Shown here: positions 35,786 through 46,934 of the stretch, piece by piece | How the letters are laid out: every line of letters starts with the position of its first letter | Numbering within the stretch: the stretch's first letter is position 1 | Source: Ceratopteris richardii | Lineage: Eukaryota > Streptophyta > Polypodiopsida > Polypodiales > Pteridaceae | NCBI GenBank assembly: GCA_020310875.1 | Contig: CM035420.1 | Span: 187,837,880 to 187,901,879, forward strand | Reading direction: 5' to 3' | DNA: 64,000 nucleotides | Translations under genes and position numbers: made by a program | Notes under the pieces: generated by a model | Database searches by the model: none | What the model was told of the DNA's origin: nothing | Seen by the model: only the letters and a program-made list of their open reading frames with translations

Positions 35786-38230
35786 GATAGCATTTTAAGG
35801 TACAGTGTACTCCTTATCACTTCCCGGTGTTTCTATCACCTCGATCACATTAATAGGTGTTGTTTCTTGGGTCTTATTAGGATTTTTCAGACAATCTCTA
35901 AAAAGATGTTCCTTTCCGCAATCACTACAATATCCTTCCCAAGCCCTAGGAGGTGGTGGATTTTAAGGTCGAGTACACTCTCTAATAAAATGGTCTAGTC
36001 CGCATCTATAACATGGTCCTCTTTGCACAGGCAGTCTAATGGGTGGTCTCACGGGTGATTGCGCTTTAGGTGGAGTGTACAGTAATGTTGCCACTTCTGG
36101 CCCATAGGCATATTCATATACTTCATATCCATAGTAGTGTGGATCATAGGATTGTTCGTACTCAGCCATGTTAGTGTCATAGGTATAGTACTCTCCCTGA
36201 GATTGCTCATAGCTTGAGTTTGTTGATTCCACACTGGTCATAGGGGATGCTGGTACTATGGCTCTTTCTAGGTTTTCCTCTGGTTGAACATACTTAACTG
36301 GTACCACTTGTTGGGGTTGTGACAATTGTGGTCCTAACACTGGTTGGGGTGGTGGATATGCTACTTGCTCATATGGCCTCGGTGCTCCTGTTGGTGTTGG
36401 GTAGGGATTGTACCTTGGCATCTCTCTGCCTGGCTCTCTAGGAGGATATCCGTATGGTTGATACTGAGGCGGTTGTAAAGGTCACGTCTGCCTATTGAAT
36501 GGACAGTTTTCCATGGTGTGGTTGGTGTATTTTTGTTCTATGTGGCAGTACAAGGCAGTTCCTTGTTGAAGTTGTCTATTGTATGGATATGTCTGATGTG
36601 CACCGGTTCCTCCTCTTACACACATGTGTGTGGGGTGATCTCCTCCACATAGACTACATCTTCATAACATGGGCACTCTGAAGGCAGGGTGTTGGTAATT
36701 TCTCTGTCCTTGGACTCCCAATTTCTTTGCTACTAGCTCTGCTAATTCCACCACATTACTGAAGTTGGATGTGACAGTACTTCTAGATCTTCTGACTTAG
36801 TGGGGTTGGGCGTGCTCTTGAGATCCTCAGCTAGATTGTCTTCTAGGTCAATGCACTCTTGGAGACGCTCACTTAGGGTTTGTAATCTCTTCACGTAGAC
36901 TAGCGTTCTTAGGGTTCCATTCGTGAGTCCATCCAAAAATAATGAAATCATTTTTTGTTGAGTGGGTCTCTCCGCAGCTGGACATCTATCAACATACTAG
37001 TTGAATCTACGGGCAGCCATTTTCCCAGTTTCATTAGGGTTCTTTTTAAAACTATGGATTAAAGATGCAGAATTGTGCTTAATCCCTCTCTTAGTGAATT
37101 CCTCAATGAATTCGTGAAAAAATTGTTCCATGTTTCCAAATTGGTTGGGGTCTAATGGCTGGAACCAAGTCAGATCCGTTCCTGTGAGGGTGAGTCCGAA
37201 AGACTCATACTGCACGAAGAAGTCGTCTACTTGTTCTACCCTTAAAACTTGTTTAAATTCAATAATGTGATCGTAGGGTTCTCCCAACCCATCATAATGA
37301 TTTCTTACGCATTTGGCTACTTGAATAGGCCTCAATCTTCTCATTGGTTCTGGCGGTCTAGGCATTCTAGGGAAGGTAGGAACTGCTGGTCTAATTGGGG
37401 GTATTCCAGGCTGTCCTCCTATTGGTGGTCGCGGTCTTACTGGTGGTCGGTATTGATCACCTACTGCTGGGTGGGTCTGATTGTGTCTTTGCACTCCTGG
37501 AGTCGCAAATTGTACATGAGTACGGTTTGGAACACTTCGTTGGCTAGTTTGTCCTGACATGGTGTGATCTACCTCTTGGGTTCCAAAGGGGTTTTGAGAG
37601 GTGGTTGCCTGTTCTCTCTGAGGGAATACATGCAAACCCATGTATTTCAATTGAGCCCTGTCTATGGCATCAACCAACCAATATCTTCTCCGATTCTTAT
37701 CTAGGTATGTTATCCTAGTCTCATCTTCTAGATCCTTTAGCTCATAAAATGTCATCGGGCTTTCTTCTCTTCCTTGGGCCGGTGATTCTGTTTGAAGCAA
37801 TAAGTCCATTCCATGGATCAAATAGACTTCCAATAGGTAGTCGTCTTGAGGTATCAAGTCTCCTCTCAAGACTCGTGTCACTTGAGACCTACCTCTAGGA
37901 GTTGTCACTAACTCCTCAAGGTTTGGTCTCCCCGAGTTTTAGAGGGATCCCTCTAACTCTCGCCTTTTATTGATCAAATTGGGAAATTCGGTTACTATGT
38001 AGATGTGACCTATCTTGTCCATGTATGCTCCTCCTTCATACTTAACAACAGGTCTGGGCACAGTTGTGGCATCCCTGGAAGTTACCATTCTAGCCACAGA
38101 TCTGTTTAAGCCATCTAGGTAGATGGGAATCTCCTGGGCATTAGTAGAAACATATTGTAAGGAGGTACGGTAATCTCCCTCCACAGCGGTCATGAAGTTT
38201 CTACCTAGAGTAGGGCCCTACACGTCTTCT
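35786..38230 (-). pseudogene. Gypsy gag with four CX2CX3HX4C zinc knuckles
   Basis: The minus strand starts near 38193 and runs through a Pro/Arg-rich region (37340-37480). The capsid-type gag domain is at 36997-37320 (VAKCVRNHYDGLGEPYDHIIEF, TWFQPLDPNQFGN, FFHEFIEEFTKRG) and 36742-36951 (MISLFLDGLTNGTLRTLVYV). Downstream are four short zinc-binding motifs: CSLCGGDHPTHMC (about 36625-36665), a degenerate C...H...C (36495-36548), CYRCGLDHFIREC (35972-36013) and CSDCGKEHLFRDC (35890-35935). All have three residues between the second Cys and His, one fewer than the usual CCHC knuckle. In-frame stops lie at about 37936 and 36994, and a frameshift at about 36770. Confidence 0.8.
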
Positions 38231-38526
38231 GAAGCCATGGGTATCTCGTCCTCCGAGTCACTAGAGGTGTCTGAATAGACAGAGCGGTGACTGGCCTGAG
38301 CGGCTCTTCCAACAGAAGATATGACACTTCTTCGACTACTTAGCACTCTCCCTGACCTCAAGTTCATTCACCCTCTTGAGGCTCTCTAGGTCTCTGAAAC
38401 TCTCCCTAAGTGGCTCCTCAATTGCCTCAAGTTTGCCCTTCAAAATGCTTCAAAAGCTCTTGATGATACCACTCCAGGCGATATTGCACCAGCCGATACT
38501 GCCCTGGGCGATACCAAACTGGCCAT
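38231..38526 (-). other. Start of the gypsy leader, irregular GATAC units
   Basis: Upstream of gag on the minus strand. GATAC-containing units at 38463-38526 are spaced irregularly (about 15-17 bp) before the regular array starts. No coding signal was recognised. Confidence 0.5.
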
Positions 38527-39218
38527 GATACGATACCACACCAGCTCACGATACGATACCTGAGAACTAGGTGATACGATACCGCAACAACAGGCGATAC
38601 GATACCACTTTTGATCACGATACGTTATTGGCTATCCTGGCGATACGATACTTGAAGACTAGATGATACGATACTAGGCCTAGTCACGATACGATACCTA
38701 TGGGTTCAACGATACGATACCAGGAACTTCCACGATATGATACTGGAAAGTCGGATGATACGATACTGGAAACCCAAACGATACGATACCACTTTTTGGA
38801 CGATACGGTACCAAAAAGGACACAATACGATACTGGAGTTTGCCCCGATACGATACCTATTTCCTCACACCATATGATACTACAACGAAGGGACGATACG
38901 ATACCAAGATGGTATCGCGATACAACACCAAAAAGAGAGACGATACGATACTTGGGGTTTGCACGATACGATACTGCTGCAGGTGGCGATACGATACCTC
39001 CAACCTGAGCGATACAATACTGGATGCTCTGACGATACGATACTAGAGTGGGGCACAATACGACACTGGCGGTTACGCGATACAATACCGCAAAACTGCA
39101 TGATACGATACCAACTCAAGCGGTGATATGATACCACCGACTTGCGTGATACGATACTAGTGTGGTATCGCGATACTAAACTTGACAAGGCACGTTACGA
39201 TACCAGAAGTGGACCACG
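38527..39218. repeat. 23-bp-period array of GATACGATACC units with unique spacers
   Basis: Thirty-one occurrences of GATACGATAC[C/T], or one- to three-base variants, start at 38527, 38550, 38573, 38596, 38619, 38642, 38665, 38688, 38711, 38734, 38757, 38780 and so on to 39218. Nearly every step is exactly 23 bp (range 22-24). The 11-bp core is conserved, but the 12 bp between cores is different in every unit. Inverted half-sites form small palindromes such as GGTATCGCGATAC (38911, 39163). Degenerate units go on to about 39370, and isolated GATACC words to 39690. The array lies in the untranslated leader between the primer-binding site and gag. Its period is not a multiple of 3, so ORFs through it are incidental. 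Confidence 0.95.
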
Positions 39219-40035
39219 ATATGATACCACTTTGGTAAAGTGAGATCGTGATACCAACCCGGCAATACGATACCAAAAGTGGTATCGCGATATCGAGGCT
39301 GGTAGTCGACGATACGATACTTCGGCGAGTATCGTGATACAAGGGAATTTTTGGCATCACGATACCAGAAACTCGACCGATCGTGATACTCAAGCCAAAA
39401 TACCTCCAAATACAAACATTTTTACACCCCCTTGCTCTTCTCTCACCCCTCTTCCTTCCTAGCCTACTGTCTCTTGCAAAGAAACTCAAAAAAATACAAT
39501 GTCCCTCCCTACGATACCAGATGCGCAAGTATTCACGTTTTTGTGCTTTTTAAATGTGTTTTGGTCAGTGAACACTTATGGAATCTTACCTCAGTGATGT
39601 CTGGGTTCACTTTGAGCTCAACAACTAGTCTTGATAGCCTGAAATGCGCGATACCGCTCCCACGATACCGATTGCTGCTTTTCTCATGATACTGCTCTCT
39701 GAACAGTGAGAAATGAACTGGAATTTTTTGGTTTTTATAATTTTTGGTGACCAAAGCTAAACTAACTAATTGACAATTTTTTTGAGATTTTTCTTGGTGA
39801 TATAACTTACTCCTACCTCACTCCTCTCCTCCCTCTTCTCCTAACCTAACCCTAACTCTTCCTTCTCTCCCTTCCTACTAACCCTAACCCTAGAAACTCA
39901 TTACACACACTTCTGAGATGTGAAGTAACAAGTGCTGAAGTGAGTGACTACTTGCCACTGAACGAGTTCACTTCTACAAGTACGATTTCATCACACTCGA
40001 TCTATAACCATCACGAAGGCACCTTGGCTGAGTGT
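39219..40035 (-). other. Gypsy leader: degenerate array tail and telomere-like block
   Basis: Degenerate GATAC units to about 39690 are followed by a pyrimidine-rich tract (39790-39895) containing CTAACCCTAACCCTAG and CTAACCTAACCCTAAC, which resemble plant telomere repeats or telo boxes. No coding region is supported. Confidence 0.55.
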
Positions 40036-40057
40036 TCCTTGACAATGGCGCCAAAAA
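40036..40057 (-). other. Primer-binding site of the gypsy element (tRNA-Asp-like)
   Basis: The minus strand after the 5' LTR reads TTTTTGGCGCCATTGTCAAG. TGGCGCC followed by ATTGTCAAGG resembles the Asp-tRNA primer site TGGCGCCGTTGCCGGGG of Athila-type elements, with transitions. It sets the element's orientation. Confidence 0.75.
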
Positions 40058-40059
40058 CA

Positions 40060-40912
40060 TGTGTACCTAAGTCAAGTAGACTTAAGGACTTGTGCCAAAG
40101 AGACTGGACCTCATTTGCCACACAAGTACGTATAGTGGGAAATTGACACACGCTTATTTGTCAATCCGATCAAACGACCTAACCAAGTGTATGAGGACAT
40201 GCACACATGATGGAACATGAAGTGGTTCAGCTTATATGCATGAGAAAAGACCAATCCACCTCTCTAACTCATTGAAATACTAAAAGTTCCTGTCGCAATA
40301 CCACTTACAGCAGTTTTCAGTAAATCGAGGATTTCTCCCAGCTCCGAACTCCGAATATAGTCAATAGCGGACTCGTTTCGAAGCTCTCGATGAGATGCAT
40401 CTATTGGTGCCTTCACTCGATTCTGATAATCGTGCTTCAAGTTATGGCCAAAACAGTGAATGGTAGGAAACACCCACACTCACGCCACAACTCCTACAAG
40501 CTCACGCACACACTACAATAGCTCAAAAATAGTGGGGAGGGACAGACAACATTCCTACACACACATTTCAAGCATTATACACACATAAAAGATCAAAGAG
40601 AAGATGGAAATCTACAAGAAAGAAGCAAATTCAAAAATGAGGAGCTCTCCTTCTTCACAATGGCAAAAAGTCCCTCCAAAGAGTCACAAAGTGACTTATA
40701 TACATGTGCCCAAAATTTGGTCCTTTCACACAAGAGACCAACACTTTATTACAAGGAATATGTTACAACGAGTTGGGCTTATGCATCTAGAGGACTCCTC
40801 TAGTGCATTTACATGGCTTGAGAGAATTCTCTAAGACTTTGAAGAAGAAAAAGTATGCCCATTAATTTGAAAATTTTGGGGCTCTTCTTTTGTGCTTCTC
40901 TGCTCTGCAACA
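40060..40912 (-). repeat. 5' LTR of the large gypsy element
   Basis: 853 bp partner of 16831-17709. Followed outside by AGGTT (40913-40917). Confidence 0.93.
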
Positions 40913-40917
40913 AGGTT
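40913..40917. repeat. Target-site duplication AGGTT (right)
   Basis: Identical to 16826-16830. Confidence 0.9.
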
Positions 40918-41380
40918 CCTATGAGGTGGCCTAAAACTTTTAGTATCTATACGTTTTCTCCCAACTTCTTGACCTTCATCTAGACAATCATTTAGTTTAT
41001 CAACTCTCATCTTCATGAAGCTCTCTTGAGAATCATCCTTCTCCATAAACATGTAGTGGCTAAAGAGTTTCAGAGCTCATGCTAAAGATGTTCCTCAGAA
41101 AAGAAAACATAGCTGAAAATTAACTATATTAATCTCAACACGGGTTTTTATGGTCTTTTGTAGGGATTGGCCAATTTCTATCTACGACCACATGTCTCAA
41201 CGTTTCGGTATTTGCAAGGTAACTCAAAGCATTGGATATCTAGTTCCTAATGCAACGTCCCTTATAGAATTGTCACTACTTTCTTTGAAATAACTCTTTG
41301 TTAATTCTTTGTTGGGACACATAACTATTCAGCCAAGAACTTGAATCACGTATTTCTTTATCCTATAGAAATCAAAATGG

Positions 41381-41381
<1 letters not shown>
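40918..41381. other. Flank of the gypsy insertion, no gene recognised
   Basis: Continuation of the sequence left of 16826. Nothing with a domain is visible on either strand. Confidence 0.4.

Positions 41382-41412
<31 letters not shown>
41382..41412. repeat. (TA)n microsatellite
   Basis: About fifteen uninterrupted TA units. Confidence 0.95.
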
Positions 41413-41415
<3 letters not shown>

Positions 41416-41429
41416 AATAGCCCTAATAG

Positions 41430-42600
41430 CTCACTCATCTTTTGTACATTGGCTTGGTAATAGATTCTATATTGCGTTGTGCTCCAAGCTTCTTCTTCTT
41501 CCTTGTGTTGTTCACGTGCTTTCGCAAACCTCAAACTCCAAGAATCGGCATCATAGCAAGCAGCCACTTCATCTCAGGCATTGTCAGCACCCCTTCAATC
41601 ACAATTTGTGCAAGCAATTTCATCTTTTTTTTTCAAACATATATACATGTTTTGGCTCTATATTACAAGCACCTCGAAGTTTGGTACATGTTTAGTAGAG
41701 CTCCATAGAGTATTTCTATTCAACTTTTTGAGATATAGTCATTTTTTTGCATCATGATATTTAGTCACTGGCCATGGTTGAAAGTAATGATGTATTCCAT
41801 ATGTTGGTTGTTGAGGATAATTTGGATGGTAAAAATCACCCATTTTGGGCATATATGATGCATCATGTATATGTAGCAAAAGTGTTATGGAATATTGTGC
41901 AGGATGTTGAAAAATGTCCTACTACACTTGCAAATATAGTTATTGAAGGCGGTGTAGATGGCATTGAAGCTGATGATCTTCAGATTCCTATTCGTGCTAC
42001 TGTCTTGCTACACCTATTATAGAGAAACTATTTTGGGATGGTAGAAATGCTCAGGCACATGCATTGATAGATTTGTTTGTGAAACGTGCCATTATTCCTC
42101 ACATTTGCTCCTACAAAGCAACAAAGGATGCTTGGGATACACTTACAAATTAATTCCAAGAAAGAAATGAGGATCATGTTGCTTACCTCTGAAAGCAATT
42201 GGATAGTGAGCTTATGAATGAAGTAGATTCCATGGACAATTGATAATGATCAAAGATTTGAAGAATCAGTTGATTTTTACTAATGAAGTCTTGCCAGATA
42301 GTTCACTTTTATAGATTGTTCTTAATGGTGTTCTAGATTCATATCAAAGTTTTGTTTCTACTCTTTGATTGATGATGAAAGGCAATCCAAATGTCTTAAC
42401 ATTTTAGCATTTAGTCTCATTTTTGTTGCAAGAAGATTAGTGTTGGTAGAACACGTCCATTATGTATGTGCTAGATAAAGCTTTTCTAGCTAGTAAAAAA
42501 TGCAAAGATAAATGGAACTCATCTATTTGTAAGCAGAAATCTGCTAATGGTGCACAATCAAAAGAAGTCAAAGAAAAATGAGAAGTAAACAAAAAGCAAA
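41430..42600 (+). pseudogene. Copia LTR end, primer site and gag remnant (plus strand)
   Basis: 41460-41541 is the terminal part of the copia A LTR family, here on the plus strand (ending CAAACTCCAAGA). A decayed primer site follows at about 41543-41556. The gag frame then reads LDGKNHPFWAYMMHHVYVAKVLWNIVQDV (41820-41905), ATKDAWDTLTN and VLNGVLDSYQSFVSTL, a UBN2-type copia gag. Stops and frameshifts are many. It ends at about 42600, where a different copia gag begins on the opposite strand, tail to tail. Confidence 0.7.
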
Positions 42601-42616
42601 AATAATTTTCCAAATA

Positions 42617-43422
42617 CTATAAGGGCTTCGATCTATGCTTCTTCTTGTAGCAAAATTTCTCCAAGTGCCCTGTTTTTCCGCAGAAATTACAGCTAAACTT
42701 CTTTGTCGAAGTGTTGGAACCTTGCTTGGGTGTCTTGCTAGTATTATTCCTAACATGTTTGCCCTTGTAGAAGGGTCCCTTAGCCTTCATGGTTGTCTCT
42801 TGTGAGGAAGATGACTTTGCTTGCAAGTCATGGAAGAGCAAAAGTCGATGAACCTCTTCCCAAGTGAGTTCTTGACCTCTATTGTATAGAGTGGTCACAA
42901 AAGTCTCATAAGACTGAGGAAACTTGTTCAGTAGCCTAATGGCCATGCCTTCACTTGAGATCTTGCGTCCACAAAGTACTCACTTGCATTGATAATCTTC
43001 AAATTGGGCTATCACCTTTGTCATAGTATCTTGAGGTCGAATAGTGAGATTGTGAAATTTTGCCTCTAAAGCATAAATCTTAGTAGGTGTTTTATCTTCA
43101 TATAGAATTGTCAAAGTATCCCAAGCTTCTTTTGAAGTCTTACATGCAGTGATGTTACCCTTTGTCAATTCATCACATGCAAGGAGAAGTTGTCCTAATG
43201 CTCGTGTGTCCTTTACATTCCATATATTCCAATCTCCTAGATCGATTTCCTTATCAAGCTCTCATTTTGTGCCTTCAACTACATCATACAATAGGTTTGT
43301 TTAGAGGTAGGCCCTAATGGTATCCTTCCATAGGTTGTAATTTGTGCCATTTAGTCTTTCATCTTTCGACATGAAGATCGGTGTAAAGGAGGTTAAATAC
43401 AATTGACTTGAGGACATGGCAT
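42617..43422 (-). pseudogene. Copia gag remnant with intact zinc knuckle (minus strand)
   Basis: Start MSSSQLYLTSFTPIF near 43422, then ERLNGTNYNLWKDTI, the UBN2 gag domain at 42980-43168 (CKTSKEAWDTLTILYEDKT) and 42790-42946 (LLNKFPQSYETFVTTLYNRG). A complete CX2CX4HX4C knuckle CNFCGKTGHLEKFC is at about 42650-42690. In-frame stops occur at about 43305, 43260 and 42970. Protease and pol are missing because the copy breaks off near 42600 at the opposed gag remnant. Confidence 0.8.
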
Positions 43423-43512
43423 TTGAAATTGTTGATAGTATCACAATTTAAATGAAGTCACCACACTTGCGATAAAAATTGGTTCACAAAATTTAGCTAG
43501 GTAGGGGTGGGA

Positions 43513-43782
43513 GGGCTTAGATTATCCCTACAATTGCAGTGAAAATGAAGTAGACACCTTGGAGAAGGGGGGCTTAGAATATCCCTACACTTGTGAATGA
43601 GACACCTTAGAGAGGAGAGGGGGGCTTAGAATAGCTCTACACTTGCGGATGAGACAGCTTGGAGAGGGAAGGGGAAGGGGGCTTAGAATATCCCTACACT
43701 TGCACAAACATTGATATGAGTCGACTCGATAGGAGGGCTTAGAGTAGCCCATTGTACATAGAGAGATACTCTAGGGGCTTAG
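43513..43782. repeat. Minisatellite with GGGCTTAGAATA units, about 55 bp
   Basis: GGGCTTAGA recurs at about 43513, 43568, 43622, 43679, 43736 and 43773. The units also share 'tatccctacacttg' and 'gagacaccttggagag'. It lies just outside the start of the minus-strand copia gag, so it is probably part of that element's leader or LTR. Confidence 0.8.
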
Positions 43783-44404
43783 AATAGCTTCCCAAAACAC
43801 ACATACAATATTCCTCTTTTTGATATTGTTTGTTATACAATCATGGGCACGTAGTGCCAAATAGTGCCGAAATGATAGCTAAAATATTTGGTAAAATGCA
43901 ACCTTCTTACAAGGTTCTTGGGGTGGCAAAAACGAAGGGTTAAACCCTTGGAAAGATATACAATAGCTCTTTGAGAGGTGCCAAAATAGTGTCGAAGAGT
44001 GGATCCAAGATAGTTTGAGGAGATGAAGTGATCCATGCTCGCTCAAGCTATTATATAGATCACTATCAACCAAGCTTAATAAGTTCGTGTGAAAGCAACT
44101 CAAGACAAAAGGACCATATGTCATGTGTGCTAGTCCATATAGCAAATCGAGTGACTATCATGAGTGATCTATACTCATCACGTGAAGAAATTATTGAAAT
44201 GAGAAAAACATTTATGCCATTAGTACACGGACCATCCAATTGAATTAAATCTATTTTGGGATTTGGAACGCATCATTCCTCATGTCATCAATCCTATTTT
44301 TAAATTGTAATTAAAGTTTAAGTCTTATTTTTTGAAATCGATTGTGCACTATCTACCACGTCGAAGGATTAGACGAGATGGATTGTGAGATAAGCCCATC
44401 AATG
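43783..44404. other. No gene recognised
   Basis: AT-rich spacer between the minisatellite and copia C. ORFs of 60-90 codons on both strands show no motif. Confidence 0.4.
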
Positions 44405-45439
44405 TGAGGACATGGTTGGATAGACTCCAAAGATGAGGTGGTGCTGCAAAAATTCTGCTCTACACCTGCCAATGTAGCTTCAATGTACCTTAGTAGACAC
44501 ATTTAGCTTCCAAAATATGCATTTGGACCCAATATGTACCTTCGAGCATCATCCTCAAATAGTTATATCAAAATAGATAACTTTTAGAGTTGAAGGGCTC
44601 CAAAAACTTGCTATTTATGGAGTAGGTTTCTCTTAGAAAAATATACTCAGTGCTCACTCACTGATTTCAATTGACCCAAGAGCTTTTAGATATAGCTAAT
44701 TATCTAACTATTACAAGTTATCTCACTAATTTTGGATGAGTATCTGATGAGAAATAATATTAAGAAGTTGGGGGTGTAATCTCGAATTTTTAGGAAGATG
44801 ATAGTGAGCAGACATAGGTTGCTTGCAGAAAACTTATCTCACAATCTAATGAACCAAATGATATGAAAATTGATAGGCAAGAGTAGATAGATCATGCTTC
44901 CGATTCTAAGTTGAATCACATCAAATGGACGAGTATATGCAGAGAACTCGTCTGATCAAAATAATTTAAATGATGACTTTGCAATAGACAACAATACACA
45001 GAGAATGACTTGCACGAAATGAATCAAATGTATATACTTTTGAAAGCATATACAAGGGAGATGATGTAGGCTTACTCATAAATATGTGAGCTTAGTGTAG
45101 CCACAATCTTGAAGCTCAATAACTCCTTCTCTGCTCCATACCCACGACTAAAAGTCATGTAGTTTTATAGTCATGAAGTGAATTTGAATTTGAATCTGCC
45201 ACCTAAAGGTGTTCCTACCCTTTTGGTAGTGATTGATTTGATTCTAACAACTTAGGTAGTTGTGACATACAACTCTTAGTGCTACGCGATTCCTTCAATC
45301 AAGCTTTTTACTTTAATCTCAGGAGTTAAACTCTATGCTTTTACAAGAGGTGTTCATATATGGTCTATGAGTAATCGACCAACCATATGGAATAAACCTT
45401 TGATATTTTGTCAAGCACCAAGGCTTGCCAAATGTAGCA
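44405..45439 (-). repeat. 3' LTR of copia element C
   Basis: About 1035 bp. On the minus strand it starts TGCTACATTTGGCAAG after the tract TTGAGGGGGAGC and ends ...CCTCA. It aligns with 48208-49069 up to 'gacatacaactc'. Confidence 0.8.
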
Positions 45440-45473
45440 ATAGCTCCCCCTCAAGCCTAAGATGCTTGAGTCT

Positions 45474-46930
45474 TCACTCCTTAGGTATTTCCTCTAATCC
45501 AGTCATGGATTTGAACCTATTAAGCTTGCTTAAATCCATTGATTTGGTCATCATGTCTACACATTGCATATGTGTAGATACATAGGACAATTGTATCTCC
45601 TTGCTAGCAATCTTTTCCCTAAAAAAATGATAATGAACTTCTATATGCTTATTCCTAGCATGAAAGATAGGATTAGCAGCTAAATGAAGTGAGCTCATGA
45701 TATCTCCATATATAAATGGAGTGCAAAAATCCAACCCTAAATCTATGTATAGGGTCTTGATCCACATTGCTTCTTGTGTTGCATTTGCCAACCCTCTATA
45801 TTCAGCTTCAATTGAGAAAAGAGCTACAATAGGTTTCTCATTTAAAGATCAAGAAATAAGTTTTGTACGTGCAAAAGATAGATATCCAGATGTACTTCTT
45901 CTATCATCCTTTGAACTTGCTCAATCTAGATCATTGAATAACTTCACATTTGAATCAAATGTGTAAGGATAATATAGATCTTCATTAAGTTTTCCCTTCA
46001 AATAATTCAATATCCTTTTGGATGCATCCATGTGAGGTTTCCTAGGAGTGTGCATAAATTGGCTAAGCACACTTACTCCATAGCAAATGTCCACCCTAGT
46101 TAGGGTGGGATAATTCAAGCTTCCAACTAGACCTTGGAAACTTGTAATGTCTTCAATAGTTCTCCTTCATGAGAACTTAACTTGCAATTGACCTCCATGG
46201 GAGTACCTACAACCTTAGTGTCTTGCATTTTGAATTTTGCAAGCATGTCATTAATGTACTTCCTTTGTGTAAGGAACATTCCTTGATCTATGTAGACCAC
46301 TTCCAATCCAAGAAAATAAGTGAGCAATCCAAGATCACTTATCTTGAATTATCCATTCATTTGGGCTTTAATCTTCTTGATTCCATTAGCATAATCACCT
46401 ATAAGAATGATGTCATCTACATACACACACAAGTATATAACTTCATATTTACTTTTCTTAATGAAAAGTGAATAATCAGGCTTGCTTAATTTGAATCCTT
46501 TGTCCTGCAAGAATGTAGCAAGTCTGTGGTTCCAAGCTCTAGGAGATTTCTTTAGTCCATGGAGAGCTTTCCTAAGTTTGCACACATACTAAGGGTGTGA
46601 TTTATCTACAAATCTAGCAGGTTATGTCATATACACTTCCTTTGAAATCCAACCATTCAAGAATGCGTTTTTGACATCCATCTGACAGATGTTCGGATTC
46701 CTTGAAGTAGTTATACTCATGAAAACTCTGATTGATGGCATCTTTGCTACAAGAGAGAAAGTCTCCTCATAATCTATGCCTTGGGTTTGAGAAAAACCTT
46801 TAGCCACAAGCCTTGCTTTATACGTGTTTATTGAACCATCTGAATTCTTCTTAACCTTATAGATCCACGTAGATCCAATGATCTTCATGGATGGCTTCTT
46901 GTGAACTAGGTCCCATGTTTCTTGGTTATC
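45474..46930 (-). pseudogene. Copia C reverse transcriptase and RNase H
   Basis: Minus-strand order: GSTWIYKVKKNSDGS (46860), IDYEETFSLVAKM, VKNAFLNGWISKEVYM (46630), KLRKALHGLKKSPRAWN, LCVYVDDIILIGD with an intact YVDD (46400-46440). Then LLTYFLGLEVVY, KYINDMLAKFKMQDTKVVGTP, and RNase H pieces (ANATQEAMWIKTLY, HIEVHYHFFREK, 45474-45791). The pieces are separated by several stops. It joins directly to protease/gag sequence at about 46935, so the integrase has been deleted. Confidence 0.85.
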
Positions 46931-46934
46931 ATAG

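Larger units (their letters stand above)
16831..40912 (-). mobile_element. Giant Athila/Tat-like Ty3/gypsy retrotransposon with a nested copia
   Basis: The element lies on the minus strand: 5' LTR 40060-40912, Asp-tRNA-like primer-binding site, a leader with a 23-bp array, gag, protease, RT-RNase H, integrase, a long third ORF, polypurine tract and 3' LTR 16831-17709. It is bounded by the perfect 5-bp duplication AGGTT. Total span is 24.1 kb, or about 17.2 kb without the nested copia (21222-28050). An Asp-type primer site, a long ORF after integrase and large size fit the Athila/Tat (OTA) branch of gypsy elements. Gag, RT, integrase and ORF3 all carry stops or frameshifts, and the integrase catalytic Glu is lost, so it is inactive. 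Confidence 0.9.

Noticed and set aside
38684..39188. ORFs of about 100-130 codons rich in Tyr-Arg-Ile-Val-Ser
   Set aside because: They read through the 23-bp array. The period is not a multiple of three and similar ORFs appear in several frames on both strands.
38527..39218. CRISPR array
   Set aside because: Fixed period with unique spacers looks similar, but the core is 11 bp, the spacers 12 bp, there are no cas genes, and it lies in a plant retrotransposon leader. It is reported as a repeat array instead.
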